This document shows positions 1 through 9,515 of a stretch of DNA of 64,000 nucleotides, one piece after another. Within the stretch, counting starts at the first letter, position 1; the number at the start of each line of letters is the position of its first letter. The stretch is from positions 1 through 64,000 of the forward strand of contig NZ_CP012150.1 in NCBI RefSeq assembly GCF_001187505.1, written 5' to 3'. A program made the position numbers and the translations under genes. Source of the DNA: Mycolicibacterium goodii. GTDB lineage: Bacteria > Actinomycetota > Actinomycetes > Mycobacteriales > Mycobacteriaceae. The notes beneath the pieces are model-generated. The model was given only the letters and a program-made list of their open reading frames with translations. It searched no databases and was not told the origin of the DNA.

Positions 1-114
1 GTGCAGGCCGAACTCATGCGCAGGCTCACCGCACCCACCGGGCGATCGGTGCAGATGAGCGAGGAGCAGTACCACGCGTGGGTGAACCGGGATCTGGCAC
101 CGCATCTGCACCGC
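1..114 (+). repeat. Left copy of the island-flanking direct repeat
   Basis: Bases 1-114 match 22606-22719 at 113 of 114 positions. The only difference is base 3 (G here, A at 22608), a silent change in a valine codon. Uninterrupted identity runs from 4 to 114, then ends abruptly at 115 (ctcaat here, gaggcg at 22720). The repeat may extend to the left of the window. Confidence 0.97.
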
Positions 115-165
115 CTCAATCAAGTTAACGCTTGCAGTACCAAGGTTTTCACCAACTGCATATAA
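1..165 (+). pseudogene. Truncated HAD-hydrolase gene fragment at island left edge
   Basis: The frame reads VQAELMRRL, then a stretch ending in LAPHLHR, identical in protein to residues 37-74 of the intact HAD hydrolase at 22498-23178. After base 114 the match stops and the frame runs into unrelated sequence (LNQVNACSTK) to a TAA at 163-165. The fragment enters from the left edge, so its 5' end is not visible. It lacks motifs II-IV of the HAD fold and cannot be active. I infer that this is the native gene's 5' part, severed when the neighbouring island entered. Confidence 0.85.
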
Positions 166-1334
166 CGTGTGCGGGCGGATCGGTCAGGCAGATGAGCCAT
201 AAACACGACGGCCAGATTTTCACGAGGGTCGGCCCACCAGAAGGTCCCCCCTGCCCCCGGCCAAGTGAATTCACCAGCGCTCCCCAGGCTTGGCGCTGCA
301 CCGTCAAATCGCCTTACTGCCACTCCTAGACCGAATCCGTAGTCGACCAACCCCGGAGTGATAGTCGCGAGCTTGGAGTTGTCGACTGACGGTCCAAGTT
401 GGTCGGTAGTCATCGCTTCGACGGTCTTTCTCGAAAGAATGTTGGAGTCAGCCCAGCGCCCCTTGCCGAGTAGCATCAAGGCAAATCGCATGAAGTCAAC
501 TGCAGTACCCACTAAACCTGCGCCCCCCGATGCGAATCGCGCTCGTGTCAGGTCTGGCAGAGCTTGCGCCTCTGCGCTCCTGGGATCCTGTGGCAATGGT
601 CTAGCAAAGCGGTGCTCCTGACCTGACGGTACACCGAAGGTCGTATCCTTCATACCAAGGGGATCAAAGACTCGGTCGGCGATGATATCTCGCAGCGACG
701 ATCCGACAATGCGCTCGAGAATAAGCCCCAGTAGATCAAGCCCCCACCCGTAGTGCCATACCTCTCCCGGATCGTGTAGCAGAGGGACCGAGGCGAGTCG
801 TTCGACGAATTGCTGACCCGTCAACGACGTCATACCGTCGCCCACAGCGTCAACGTATTGCTGATGCACTGGCGAGTCGCCGAGAAGCCCTTCAACAATT
901 CCACTGGTATGTCGAAGAAGATCCAAGACGTTAGGCTGGCGCCGCGCCGGCCTCAACACGTATCGTCCTCCATTTCTGATCTCGGCTACTTGTCGCGCGG
1001 AGAACTCGGGTAGCCATTGGTCAATGTGCGCGTCCAAAGGCAAATCCCCCGTCTCATGAAAAGTCAACGCAGCCACAGTGGTGATCGGCTTCGTCATCGA
1101 CGCGATCCAGAATAACGTGTCGGTCGTCATAGGTTGCCGGTTGGAATAGTCTCTGTATCCGAGGGCCTTCAGATAGGCGAGTCTTCCATCGCGAGCCACG
1201 GCAAGGACAAGCCCTGGCATCTCTCCGATGTCGATGTGACGGGAAAACGTATTTTCTAGTCGAGTCAACCGCGAGCGGGATAACCCCACATCGGCGGGAT
1301 CAACTATCTGCAACGCGGCGTTATCCGATACCAT
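120..1334 (-). CDS. Serine hydrolase, beta-lactamase/esterase (class C-like) family
   Basis: The 404-residue protein belongs to the beta-lactamase-related serine hydrolases (EstB-type esterases, D-aminopeptidases). The nucleophile motif SxxK is seen as IASMTKPIT near residue 80, the catalytic tyrosine region as WHYGWGLDLLG near 200, and a late glycine-rich motif as WPGAGGT near 360. No signal peptide is evident, so it is probably cytosolic. The start is taken at ATG 1334 (MVSDNAAL) with GAGAGA just upstream; an in-frame TTG at 1358 lacks a ribosome site. It lies 48 bases behind the symporter gene and is probably co-transcribed. The substrate is unknown; an imported ester or amide is an inference. 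Its stop codon sits only five bases inside the island edge. Base composition is clearly AT-richer than the backbone. Confidence 0.85.
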   Translation of the reverse strand: MVSDNAALQIVDPADVGLSRSRLTRLENTFSRHIDIGEMPGLVLAVARDGRLAYLKALGYRDYSNRQPMTTDTLFWIASMTKPITTVAALTFHETGDLPLDAHIDQWLPEFSARQVAEIRNGGRYVLRPARRQPNVLDLLRHTSGIVEGLLGDSPVHQQYVDAVGDGMTSLTGQQFVERLASVPLLHDPGEVWHYGWGLDLLGLILERIVGSSLRDIIADRVFDPLGMKDTTFGVPSGQEHRFARPLPQDPRSAEAQALPDLTRARFASGGAGLVGTAVDFMRFALMLLGKGRWADSNILSRKTVEAMTTDQLGPSVDNSKLATITPGLVDYGFGLGVAVRRFDGAAPSLGSAGEFTWPGAGGTFWWADPRENLAVVFMAHLPDRSARTRYMQLVKTLVLQALT

Positions 1335-1382
1335 ATTCTCTCTCAAATTTGTCGACAATTGCCAAAACCCCAGCGGCGCAAC

Positions 1383-2975
1383 TCAAATCTCGCCATCCCT
1401 CAAAGTAGCCGGCACTGGCGGCACGTTCACACCAGTCATCTCATTAGCTCGCTTCGCCAGCGTGTCCTCCGAAAATGATTCAACGCCCGGAGCTGATAGT
1501 AAATTCTCTCCTACAGAGCGACGGGCGGGCGGAAAGAAGTACGCAAGCTGTTGAGGGTTTACTGGACGACCCAATGCTATTCCAACGGCCATTCCAGCAA
1601 GGCTTAGGGCAAAACCCAGAAAGGATGGCGCAAGGTTCCACGGGCTATCGAACAGAATGTACATTGTGACACCTACCGCTCCACCAATCATGGACAGTAT
1701 TGCTCCAAGCCTGTTTGGTCGTTTCGAGGCCATTCCCCCCAGCATTGTTACAGAGAAGCAGGCGGCAAGCACTTGGATGACGTTATTGGTAACTGCCGCC
1801 ATGGACCCGAAATCTGCCTGAGACAGCACTGCTGCGACCACTGCGATACCGACGATCGCAATACGCGTAACCACAAACTTCTCTCGGTCAGAAGCCGAAC
1901 GGCGCGTCAAGGGAACATACAGATCATTGGATACCGCAGCACTGAGCGTCAATAGAATGGCGCTCGTGACCGCCATTATGGCTCCAAGGATAGCTGCCAC
2001 AAGAAGTCCGCCTAAAACCGGCGGAAGCTGAGAAAAGGCCAGTGTGGGCACCAGCTGATCAAATTGATCTACCGTCCAGGTTGGATATAGCGTGCGCCCC
2101 GCTAATCCAATACAGATGACTGCCAACGCCACAAAAGCTTGAAATATGAAGCTGACACCGATACCACGCAGCAAGTGCCGACGATCTTTCGCCGAGTAGA
2201 ACTTCATCGTGTCTATGGGATAGCAGATGAACATCAGGGTTAACGATAGCCCGATGCCCAGGAGAGGCCAGAAACCCAGCTCGTGCGAACCGAGCAGATG
2301 CGTTAGCGAAGGATCTTGAGCGTTCAAGGAGGCGGTCACTTGGCTAAATCCCCCCGCGGAGTGCACAGCAAATATACCAGCGACCGCGAAGACCATCACA
2401 AACAAGAAGATATGCAATAGGTCGTTATAGGCGATACCGCGTAAACCTGCGAACACAGTATATGTGAGAAAAACGGCAGTACATATGGCCACCGCTGTAA
2501 CGGGACTGATGCCCAGCATCTTTTCCAACATCGCGGACGCGGCTCTGTACTGGACGCTGAATGTCACGATAAATGCGACAAGCATAATAGTAGCCGCAAT
2601 TGCCCGTATTAGCCGCTGTGAGTCGTAGCGAGCGGCAAGGATATCAGGGATCGTCGTGGCACCGCTAACTTCACCGAACGTCAGCATCTTCCTCGCAACC
2701 CACTTAGCAGAAAGCCAATATCCGAGCCACAAAAAAGGCCACACCACAAAGTAATATCCGATACCGTATGCGGCAATCCATCCAACGTCGCCAAGTGCAA
2801 CACCTGAGCCAATCTGAGTGGCAGCGAGCGTGCCGCCAAGGACCACCATGCCCATCGATTTACGCGCAACCAAGAATTCGCTGGAAGTCCGTCGACGTTG
2901 GCGCCTATATACCAGCACACCGATCAGCAATTGTAGGAATATGTAGCCTACGCTGACGCAGATAATAACATTCAT
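1383..2975 (-). CDS. Sodium:solute symporter (SSS family)
   Basis: The 530-residue polytopic membrane protein has about 13 hydrophobic segments and the look of the SSS family (PanF/PutP type), which couples uptake of a small organic solute to sodium entry. Family-like stretches include the N-terminal LVYRRQRRRTSSEFLVARK, the GTLAATQIGSG segment of TM2 and FAGLRGIAYNDLLH in the middle. The start ATG at 2975 overlaps the TGA of the preceding small gene (ATGA), a sign of translational coupling. The C-terminal 60 residues are hydrophilic and cytoplasmic. The substrate cannot be told from sequence; linkage to a serine hydrolase suggests a compound that is hydrolysed after import (inference). Confidence 0.9.
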   Translation of the reverse strand: MNVIICVSVGYIFLQLLIGVLVYRRQRRRTSSEFLVARKSMGMVVLGGTLAATQIGSGVALGDVGWIAAYGIGYYFVVWPFLWLGYWLSAKWVARKMLTFGEVSGATTIPDILAARYDSQRLIRAIAATIMLVAFIVTFSVQYRAASAMLEKMLGISPVTAVAICTAVFLTYTVFAGLRGIAYNDLLHIFLFVMVFAVAGIFAVHSAGGFSQVTASLNAQDPSLTHLLGSHELGFWPLLGIGLSLTLMFICYPIDTMKFYSAKDRRHLLRGIGVSFIFQAFVALAVICIGLAGRTLYPTWTVDQFDQLVPTLAFSQLPPVLGGLLVAAILGAIMAVTSAILLTLSAAVSNDLYVPLTRRSASDREKFVVTRIAIVGIAVVAAVLSQADFGSMAAVTNNVIQVLAACFSVTMLGGMASKRPNRLGAILSMIGGAVGVTMYILFDSPWNLAPSFLGFALSLAGMAVGIALGRPVNPQQLAYFFPPARRSVGENLLSAPGVESFSEDTLAKRANEMTGVNVPPVPATLRDGEI

Positions 2976-3091
2976 TCGTCGGACGTCCCCTCAGACCCGA
3001 ATGCATCTTCCGACCGCGCCCATCCAAAGTAGGCCGCGATAAAAAGCCCCCAAACAAGAACGGTGACGACGAGTCCCCATTGAACCGACAT
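2972..3091 (-). CDS. Small single-span partner protein of the SSS symporter
   Basis: The 39-residue protein has one transmembrane segment (VVTVLVWGLFIAAYFGW) and an acidic C-terminus. Very small membrane proteins often precede SSS genes as accessory subunits. The start is set at ATG 3091 (MSVQWGL) by the strong ribosome site GGTGAGGTGAGG directly upstream; the open frame extends further back but without such a site. Its stop overlaps the symporter start by ATGA. It is the first gene of a three-gene unit with the symporter and serine hydrolase. Confidence 0.75.
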   Translation of the reverse strand: MSVQWGLVVTVLVWGLFIAAYFGWARSEDAFGSEGTSDE

Positions 3092-4146
3092 CCTCACCTC
3101 ACCACCGGCGGCTGTAGACCCGAGCGTCGAATAGAGCAGGCACTGGGCTTGCGCGCAGGGAAACAGATCGTGGTCAGGCGACAATCATCCGGACGGGGAA
3201 CATCAGTCATAGTGTTTGGCATGACTATGAACTTCGCAGACGACGGATTCATCTTCCAATTCATTACTTTGAGCGAGCTATACCCGGATAGTCATACGTG
3301 CTTCTCGGTGCACCTGCCCGCGGTACAGCGAGCCGCCTCAAACAAACAATCTGGCGTGTCGGTGAATAATCGTTCCGCTGGCCCAGGATATTGTGATTTG
3401 CAGTCCCGGGGGTGCGCGGACTTGCATTATCTGGGTTGAGAACCGACAAAACCATCCAATAAGGCCGATCTCTGTGATTTCACACAAAGCAAGCGTTGCG
3501 AGACGGTTACGATTATCGGCGTTGGGTTCGATAAAGCCGGCGCCGACTTTGGCTACGATGCAAAAGTTTCAGTTTCAGAACCGGTAGATGGACGACCTCT
3601 TTGTCGTCGCGGAGCTTTGACGCGCCGACGGAAATGATCCCGGCTCGTCGCCTCTGCAGAGCATCCAACTGGCCGGTCATGCCAACGAAGTCGCTCCGAA
3701 CTCGCCTCTCGCAGTGTACGAAGTCTCGACCAGGTGCCAAAGGCGAAGGTGGTGAGGTCGCCTTCCCGCGCGGCCGGAACCGAAGATCGAACGCAAGCAT
3801 GGAATCTGTTCGCCCAGGTTCGCGGCCGGCTGAAAGCGTGCTAGCGTCTCGAGTGCGATATCGCCTGCCGAGTCATGGGTTCACATGTAGCCGTCGCGGT
3901 TGGATCCTCAACCTATTCAGAAGTGCTCCTGGCAAATAAACGCGTGCAGCTTCAGTATCTGACTGGGCAGTTGAGCAGCCACCGTGGCGTACTTGGATGG
4001 GCGGCGGCCGTCACATTCCCCACCGGAAGAGCACGGGAACGAGCCCACGCCTTCAGGCTTGGTAACCGCCAGTTCACCAGCATCCATGGGCCGTTCCGTC
4101 TTACCAGGGGGACTCCATGTGCGTCCTTGCGCCCCAGGGCCGGATG
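3092..4146. other. About 1 kb without a recognisable gene
   Basis: Several short frames exist on both strands, but none has a plausible ribosome site together with a familiar protein pattern. The stretch upstream of 3091 must hold the promoter of the symporter unit. Bases 3600-3850 contain fragments in different frames that look like decayed coding DNA (for example AWNLFAQVRGRLKAC on the plus strand from 3797), but I could not assign a family. Composition shifts from AT-rich to moderately GC-rich across this stretch. Confidence 0.5.
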
Positions 4147-5790
4147 TCATAGCGACACCTTCGGAGCATTCGTGTCGACGATCCGCTGCCGCTCAATGTT
4201 GTGGTTCACCTCAGAGGCGGTGAGTCGGATGGTCTGTCCCACCGCGTATGAGATCACTGTGAGGACGACGAGTGCGACACTGCTGGCAGGTCCGTTCAAC
4301 ACGCCCAGGCCTCCGCCGTAGGTACCCAGCCAGCTGATCAGCGCCAAGCCGCCGAACCAGATCAGGATCCATGCTCCCTCGCGAAGCTGCAGCGGAGGGA
4401 TATGACTGCGGTCACGCGCAAACCGGTAGTGCAGAACGAGGACCAGATACCCGACGCCCACAGCGAGGAACACTCTCATATTGGTGGACCACCCGGCCCA
4501 GTAGACGATGAACGATGCCGCCAGGAGGGCCAGGACGGGCACGACGTCGCCCCCCGGAATCTTGAACGGCCGCTCCTGCTCAGGCAGCTGGCGGCGAAGC
4601 GCGCCCATGACAACCGGTCCGGCGCCGAATGCCAGAACTGTTGCGGTGGTGATGAATGCGGCGAGTTGCTGCCACGACGGAAGGGGAAGGAAGAACAGAC
4701 ACCCGACGCCGAACATCAACAGCATGGACGTCCACGGCACACCCCGCTTGTTGAGGAGCGTAAGCCATTGTGGCGCATTCCCATTGCGTCCCTGCGCATA
4801 TGACAGCCGCGCTGCGGACGCCGCATAGATCAGACCGGTGTCGAGAGGCGAAATGACCGCATCCACACGGATGATCACCACGAGCCACACAAGCCCGAGA
4901 GCTCCGGCCAGGCCGGCAAGAGGGCCGATGTCATCGTTGACGAACAGGTTGCTCCATCCGTTGCTGGTCAACACATCTCGCGGGATTGAACCCGCAACGG
5001 CGATCTGTAATCCGATCAGAATCACGCCGCAGATCACGATCGAGCCGATGAGGGCGAAGGGGATGTTCACCTTGGGTTTGGTGGTCTCAGCCGCGAGTTC
5101 GACAGCCTGACGTGCGCCCATCAGCGTGAAGATGAGACCGCCGGACGATACGGCCGCGAAGACGGCACCGTAGCCGAACGGTGTGAACCCTCCGGTGTCC
5201 GAGGATGTCAGAACGTCGCCGTCGAAGGATACTGCCATCAGTGCGAGAGCCATCAGTGCGACGGTGGTGAGCTTCCACCACACCATGACGTTGTTGATAC
5301 GTGCGAACCATCTGACGCCGAGGATGTTGACAACCGTGTACAGACCCATGAGCGCCACCGACACGATTATTCCCGTGGTGGTGAGTACCGGTGTACCGGC
5401 CTCTTCCCGGAAGAGTCCATCGATGTAGCTCGACGAATATTGCAGCGTGGCCAATACCTCGATCGGCGGGACGGCGGCGACACCGAGCCAGGTGATCCAC
5501 CCGACCGTATAACTGGTGAACGAGCCGTGGGAGTACTGCGGGAACCTTGTGACACCTCCTGCCACCGGGAACATCGCGCTCAGTTCCGAGTACGTCAGCA
5601 TGATCACGCTGATGAGCGCCATGGCGATGATCCAGGACACGATCGCGGAGGGCCCCGCGATCTGCAGGGCGGTGATCGGCACGAACAACCATGACGATCC
5701 GATGATGGCGCCGCAACTGACGAAAAGTAGCCCCAGTTTCCCGATGTCGCGCCGCAGTCCCTTGTCGGCCGGTCCAGCGGATGTCGTCAC
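4147..5790 (-). CDS. APC-superfamily amino acid permease
   Basis: The protein of about 547 residues has 12 or more membrane spans. The first span carries LFVSCGAIIGSSWLF, the GAIIGSG-like helix break of the APC fold, followed by SELSAMFPVAGG, the usual TM2 motif. It should import an amino acid or related amine by cation symport. The start is placed at GTG 5790 because AGGAGG lies six bases upstream; a GTG at 5814 is in frame but unsupported. It stands 260 bases downstream of pyruvate carboxylase, beyond a hairpin, so it probably has its own promoter. In this island it is a candidate importer for the aromatic amine or amino acid that feeds the nba pathway (inference). Confidence 0.85.
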   Translation of the reverse strand: MTTSAGPADKGLRRDIGKLGLLFVSCGAIIGSSWLFVPITALQIAGPSAIVSWIIAMALISVIMLTYSELSAMFPVAGGVTRFPQYSHGSFTSYTVGWITWLGVAAVPPIEVLATLQYSSSYIDGLFREEAGTPVLTTTGIIVSVALMGLYTVVNILGVRWFARINNVMVWWKLTTVALMALALMAVSFDGDVLTSSDTGGFTPFGYGAVFAAVSSGGLIFTLMGARQAVELAAETTKPKVNIPFALIGSIVICGVILIGLQIAVAGSIPRDVLTSNGWSNLFVNDDIGPLAGLAGALGLVWLVVIIRVDAVISPLDTGLIYAASAARLSYAQGRNGNAPQWLTLLNKRGVPWTSMLLMFGVGCLFFLPLPSWQQLAAFITTATVLAFGAGPVVMGALRRQLPEQERPFKIPGGDVVPVLALLAASFIVYWAGWSTNMRVFLAVGVGYLVLVLHYRFARDRSHIPPLQLREGAWILIWFGGLALISWLGTYGGGLGVLNGPASSVALVVLTVISYAVGQTIRLTASEVNHNIERQRIVDTNAPKVSL

Positions 5791-5863
5791 GACGCACCTC
5801 CTGATCCGTGACACGTGAAACGCACGGAGTGCGTCGTTCGGGTTGGTCTATTGTGTTGTCTGC

Positions 5864-5894
5864 GAACAATGTTCATGGCGTTAGTGTTCGCCAT
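5864..5894. promoter_or_regulatory. Overlapping inverted repeats upstream of the APC permease
   Basis: A perfect palindrome GAACAATGTTC (5864-5874) overlaps two inverted repeats, GCGAAC (5862-5867) with GTTCGC (5886-5891), and ATGGCG (5875-5880) with CGCCAT (5889-5894). They lie 74-100 bases upstream of the permease start, a typical operator position. The binding protein is unknown; no regulator gene sits next to it. Confidence 0.35.
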
Positions 5895-6003
5895 CACACG
5901 TATGCCTGCAAATGCAGAAATTCCATCGAGCTATGTGTTTGAAGGCATGGCGGTGTAGGGCGCTGCCAGGACACACCGCGGGCAGGCACGAGGATCAACG
6001 GCA

Positions 6004-6033
6004 AATGCCCACAGACCGCGGTCTGTGGGCATT
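6004..6033 (-). terminator. 30-base perfect palindrome after pyc
   Basis: Bases 6004-6033 are a perfect inverted repeat centred on ccgcgg (arms begin aatgcccacagacc). It begins 17 bases beyond the pyruvate carboxylase stop. There is no long T-run, as is common for mycobacterial hairpin terminators. It should end the nba-pyc transcript and separate it from the permease gene. Confidence 0.7.
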
Positions 6034-6049
6034 GTTCCCGACTCGGATG

Positions 6050-9000
6050 TCAGTCGGCGGCAACTCCGGCGGTTGACAGGACCGCGATGAGGTCGCCGCC
6101 TTCGACTTGTTGCACCGTGGCGATGGCGGTCCGTTCAATCACCCCCGAGCGGGGCGCGGTGATGGAGGCTTCCATCTTCATTGCTTCGATGGTGGCGATC
6201 ACATCGCCGACGGCCACGCTGTCGCCGGGGGTGACCACCAAGGAGACAGTCCCGGCGAACGGCGCCCCGATGTGGGCAGGATTGGCGGGGTCCACCCGCT
6301 CGGAGGCGGGTTGATCGGTGGCCACCGACCGGTCCCGCACTCGAACGGGCCGCAGTTGCCCGTTGAGTAGGCACATAACGGTCCGAAATCCTCGCTCGTC
6401 GGGTTCGCTGATCGCCTCGAGGCCGATCAGTAGCGTTACACCCGGCTCGAGGTCGACGTGATGCTCTTCGCCTTGCCGTAGCCCGTAGAAGAATTGATAC
6501 GACGGCAACCCGGACGTGTCGCCGTATCGCTGCAGGTGCTCGTCGAACTCCCGAGCCGGCCCCGGGAACAGCAACCGGTTCAATGCTGCGCGCCGCTTTG
6601 GCGAGTCACCGGCGAGTGCCTCCTCGTCCGCCTCCGACAGCGGCGATCGACGACGCGGTGCGACCCTTTGTCCCTCGAGGGCGCGCGTCCGTAGCGGCTC
6701 AGGCCACCCGCCCGGCGGGGTGCCCAACTCTCCACTTAAGAAACCGATGACTGACTCCGGGATGTCCAGTTTCGACGGGTCCGAGGTGAATACGTCGATC
6801 GGCATGCCTGCGGCGACGAGCGCCAACGCCAGATCACCGACGACCTTCGAGCTCGGGGTCACCTTCACCAGCCGACCGAGTGCCCGATCCGCGTCGGCGT
6901 AGCTGGTCTCGATGTCCTCGAACGGGTCACCCAACCCGAGCGCGAGTGCTTGCTGCCGCAGATTGGACAGCTGTCCGCCCGGCATCTCGTGTCGGTACAC
7001 CCGCCCGGTCGGTGCCGGCAGACCGGACTCGAACGGCGTATACAGCCTGCGCACCGCCTCCCAGTACGGCTCCAAGGCGCACACTGCCGCAAGGTTGAGA
7101 CCGGTGTCGTGGGTGGTGTGTGCCGTCGCGGCGACGATCGCCGCCAGAGCAGGTTGGCTCGTCGTCCCCGCCAACGGCGCGCTGGCCCCGTCCACCGCGT
7201 CGGCGCCCGCCTCCACGGCAGCAAGATAGGTCGCCAGCTGCCCGCCCGGCGTGTCATGTGTATGAACGTGGATCGGCAAATCGAACCGCTCGCGCAACGC
7301 GCTCACCAGCCGGGTGGCGGCCGGTGCGCGCAGCAGTCCGGCCATGTCCTTGATCGCCAGAACGTGCGCACCGGTCGACACGATCCGCTCTGCCAACCGC
7401 AGGTAGTAGTCCAGGTTGTACAGCCGCTCGTCAGGGTTCATGACGTCACCGGTGTAGCTCATCGCCACCTCTGCGACCGTGCTGCCGTTTTCCAGAACGG
7501 CGTCGATCGCCGGCCTCATCTGGTCAACATCGTTGAGCGCGTCGAAGATTCGGAAAACGTCCACCCCTGTCGCGGCTGCCTCGGCGACGAAGGCACTGGT
7601 CACCATCTCCGGATACGGCGTATATCCCACGGTGTTCCTACCGCGCAGCAGCATCTGCAGGCAGATGTTTGGCACGGCCTCCCGCAACGCTGCCAGTCGC
7701 TCCCAAGGGTCCTCGAACAGGAAGCGCAACGCCACGTCGAAGGTGGCACCACCCCACACCTCCAGCGTCAACAATTCCGGCGTGGTGCGGGCCACGTGCC
7801 CGGCCACCCCGAGCAGGTCCCGGGTCCGGACCCGGGTTGCCAACAGCGACTGATGCGCGTCCCGGAACGTGGTGTCGGTGACCGCCAACGCTTTCTGCTC
7901 GCGTAGCACCGCGGCAAAGCCGGCCGGCCCCAGCTCCTTCAGCCGCTGCCGTGAGCCCGGCGGTGGTGGCGCCGTCAGATCCACCACCGGCAGCTTCTCG
8001 TGCGGATACGCCGTCACCCGCTGTTGCCCGTGCGGCCGGTTGACGGTCACCTCTGCCAGGTAGTTGAGAATCTTCGTTCCACGATCGGCCGAACCACACG
8101 AGTCCAACAGGTGTGGGCGCTCACCGATGAAGCTGGTCGTCACGCGGCCTGCACCGAAATCCGGATCATCGAGCACCGCCTGCAGGAACGGGATGTTACT
8201 GGCCACACCACGAATCCGGAACTCAGCCACCGCCCGCCTCGCCCGGGCAACCGCGGCAGGGAAGTCGGTCCCGCGGCAGGTGAGTTTTACCAGCATCGAG
8301 TCGAAATGGGCCGGTACCTCGGCCCCGACGAAGGTGCCTCCGTCGAGTCGCACACCGGCGCCACCGGGTGTGCGGTAGGCGGTGATCCGGCCGGTATCCG
8401 GCCGGAAGTCGTTGGTCGGGTCCTCTGTGGTGATGCGGCACTGCAGGGCGGCTCCACGCAGACTGATCGCGTCCTGAGTCAGCCCCAACTCGGGCAGGGT
8501 GGCGCCGGCCGCGATGCGGATCTGCGCCTGCACCAGATCGACGTCGGTCACCTCCTCGGTCACCGTGTGCTCAACCTGGATGCGCGGGTTCATCTCGATG
8601 AACACGTGGCGATCGTCTGGCGCCACCAGGAACTCGACGGTACCGGCGCCGCTGTATCCGATCTTTTTCGCGAACGCCACCGCATCGGCGCACAGCCGCT
8701 GCCGAAGCGCCGGGTCAAGACCGGGCGCAGGCGACATCTCGATCACCTTCTGATGCCTACGTTGTATCGAGCAGTCGCGCTCGAACAGATGGATCACGTT
8801 TCCGTCATGATCGGCCAAGATCTGAACCTCGATGTGCCGCGCGTTCACCACGGCCTCTTCGAGGAACACCGTCGGGTCACCGAACACGGACTCTGCCTCC
8901 CTTGAGGCGACCTCGATCGCATCCCGTAACCCGGATCTGTCCGATACCCGCCGCATCCCGCGCCCTCCGCCACCCGCGACCGCTTTCACGAAGACCGGGA

Positions 9001-9457
9001 ACCGCATGTCCTCCGCCGCGGAGAGCAGCACCTCCGGTTCGGCTGACGGTGCCGACGAAACCAGGACCGGCAGACCAGCTTCACGAGCCACCGTGATCGC
9101 CCGAGCTTTGTTCCCGGTCAGCTCCAGCACATCAGGCGGCGGGCCGACGAAGGTGATACCCGCACGCTCGCACGCCGTCGCGAGCGCCGGATTCTCCGAC
9201 AAGAAGCCATATCCCGGGTAGATCGCGTCTGCCCCGGCCGATTTCGCGACCCGAAGCATCTCCTTCACCGACAGGTACGCCCGGATCGGGTGTCCGTGTT
9301 CACCGATCTGATAGGCCTCGTCGGCTTTGAGCCGGTGCGGGGAATTGCGGTCTTCGTGCGGGTAGACCGCGACCGTGGTGATGCCCAATTCGTTGGCCGC
9401 GCGGAACGCCCGGATCGCGATCTCGCCGCGGTTGGCCACAAGCATCTTCGCTGTCAC
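6050..9457 (-). CDS. pyc: Pyruvate carboxylase
   Basis: This 1135-residue biotin enzyme converts pyruvate, bicarbonate and ATP to oxaloacetate. Order of domains: biotin carboxylase (residues 1-450, starting MLVANRGEIAIRAF, with GGGGRGMR and EMNPRIQVEHTVTE), carboxyltransferase (from about 530, DTTFRDAHQSLLATR), the PC-specific central domain, and biotinyl domain with EAMKM near residue 1094. Length is that of single-chain PYC. GTG 9457 is chosen as start: AGGAG precedes it by ten bases and the protein then begins at the usual VANRGEIA; a longer frame to 9562 would overrun the upstream gene. It follows the nbaD stop by 58 bases, so it is the ninth gene of the catabolic operon. A mycobacterium normally has a housekeeping copy elsewhere, so this is probably a dedicated second copy. 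Confidence 0.95.
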   Translation of the reverse strand: MTAKMLVANRGEIAIRAFRAANELGITTVAVYPHEDRNSPHRLKADEAYQIGEHGHPIRAYLSVKEMLRVAKSAGADAIYPGYGFLSENPALATACERAGITFVGPPPDVLELTGNKARAITVAREAGLPVLVSSAPSAEPEVLLSAAEDMRFPVFVKAVAGGGGRGMRRVSDRSGLRDAIEVASREAESVFGDPTVFLEEAVVNARHIEVQILADHDGNVIHLFERDCSIQRRHQKVIEMSPAPGLDPALRQRLCADAVAFAKKIGYSGAGTVEFLVAPDDRHVFIEMNPRIQVEHTVTEEVTDVDLVQAQIRIAAGATLPELGLTQDAISLRGAALQCRITTEDPTNDFRPDTGRITAYRTPGGAGVRLDGGTFVGAEVPAHFDSMLVKLTCRGTDFPAAVARARRAVAEFRIRGVASNIPFLQAVLDDPDFGAGRVTTSFIGERPHLLDSCGSADRGTKILNYLAEVTVNRPHGQQRVTAYPHEKLPVVDLTAPPPPGSRQRLKELGPAGFAAVLREQKALAVTDTTFRDAHQSLLATRVRTRDLLGVAGHVARTTPELLTLEVWGGATFDVALRFLFEDPWERLAALREAVPNICLQMLLRGRNTVGYTPYPEMVTSAFVAEAAATGVDVFRIFDALNDVDQMRPAIDAVLENGSTVAEVAMSYTGDVMNPDERLYNLDYYLRLAERIVSTGAHVLAIKDMAGLLRAPAATRLVSALRERFDLPIHVHTHDTPGGQLATYLAAVEAGADAVDGASAPLAGTTSQPALAAIVAATAHTTHDTGLNLAAVCALEPYWEAVRRLYTPFESGLPAPTGRVYRHEMPGGQLSNLRQQALALGLGDPFEDIETSYADADRALGRLVKVTPSSKVVGDLALALVAAGMPIDVFTSDPSKLDIPESVIGFLSGELGTPPGGWPEPLRTRALEGQRVAPRRRSPLSEADEEALAGDSPKRRAALNRLLFPGPAREFDEHLQRYGDTSGLPSYQFFYGLRQGEEHHVDLEPGVTLLIGLEAISEPDERGFRTVMCLLNGQLRPVRVRDRSVATDQPASERVDPANPAHIGAPFAGTVSLVVTPGDSVAVGDVIATIEAMKMEASITAPRSGVIERTAIATVQQVEGGDLIAVLSTAGVAAD

Positions 9458-9515
9458 GGATTGTGTTCTCCTGGGATCTGTTTGACGCAGCGGGTGATCT
9501 GGTATGAGGGTGTGA

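Noticed and set aside
3513..3939. Short frames in the 3.1-4.1 kb gap
   Set aside because: No ribosome site, no family pattern, and they overlap on both strands; kept only as an unassigned stretch.
6004..6033. Operator for the APC permease
   Set aside because: It lies 17 bases after pyc and about 215 bases from the permease start; a terminator is more likely.
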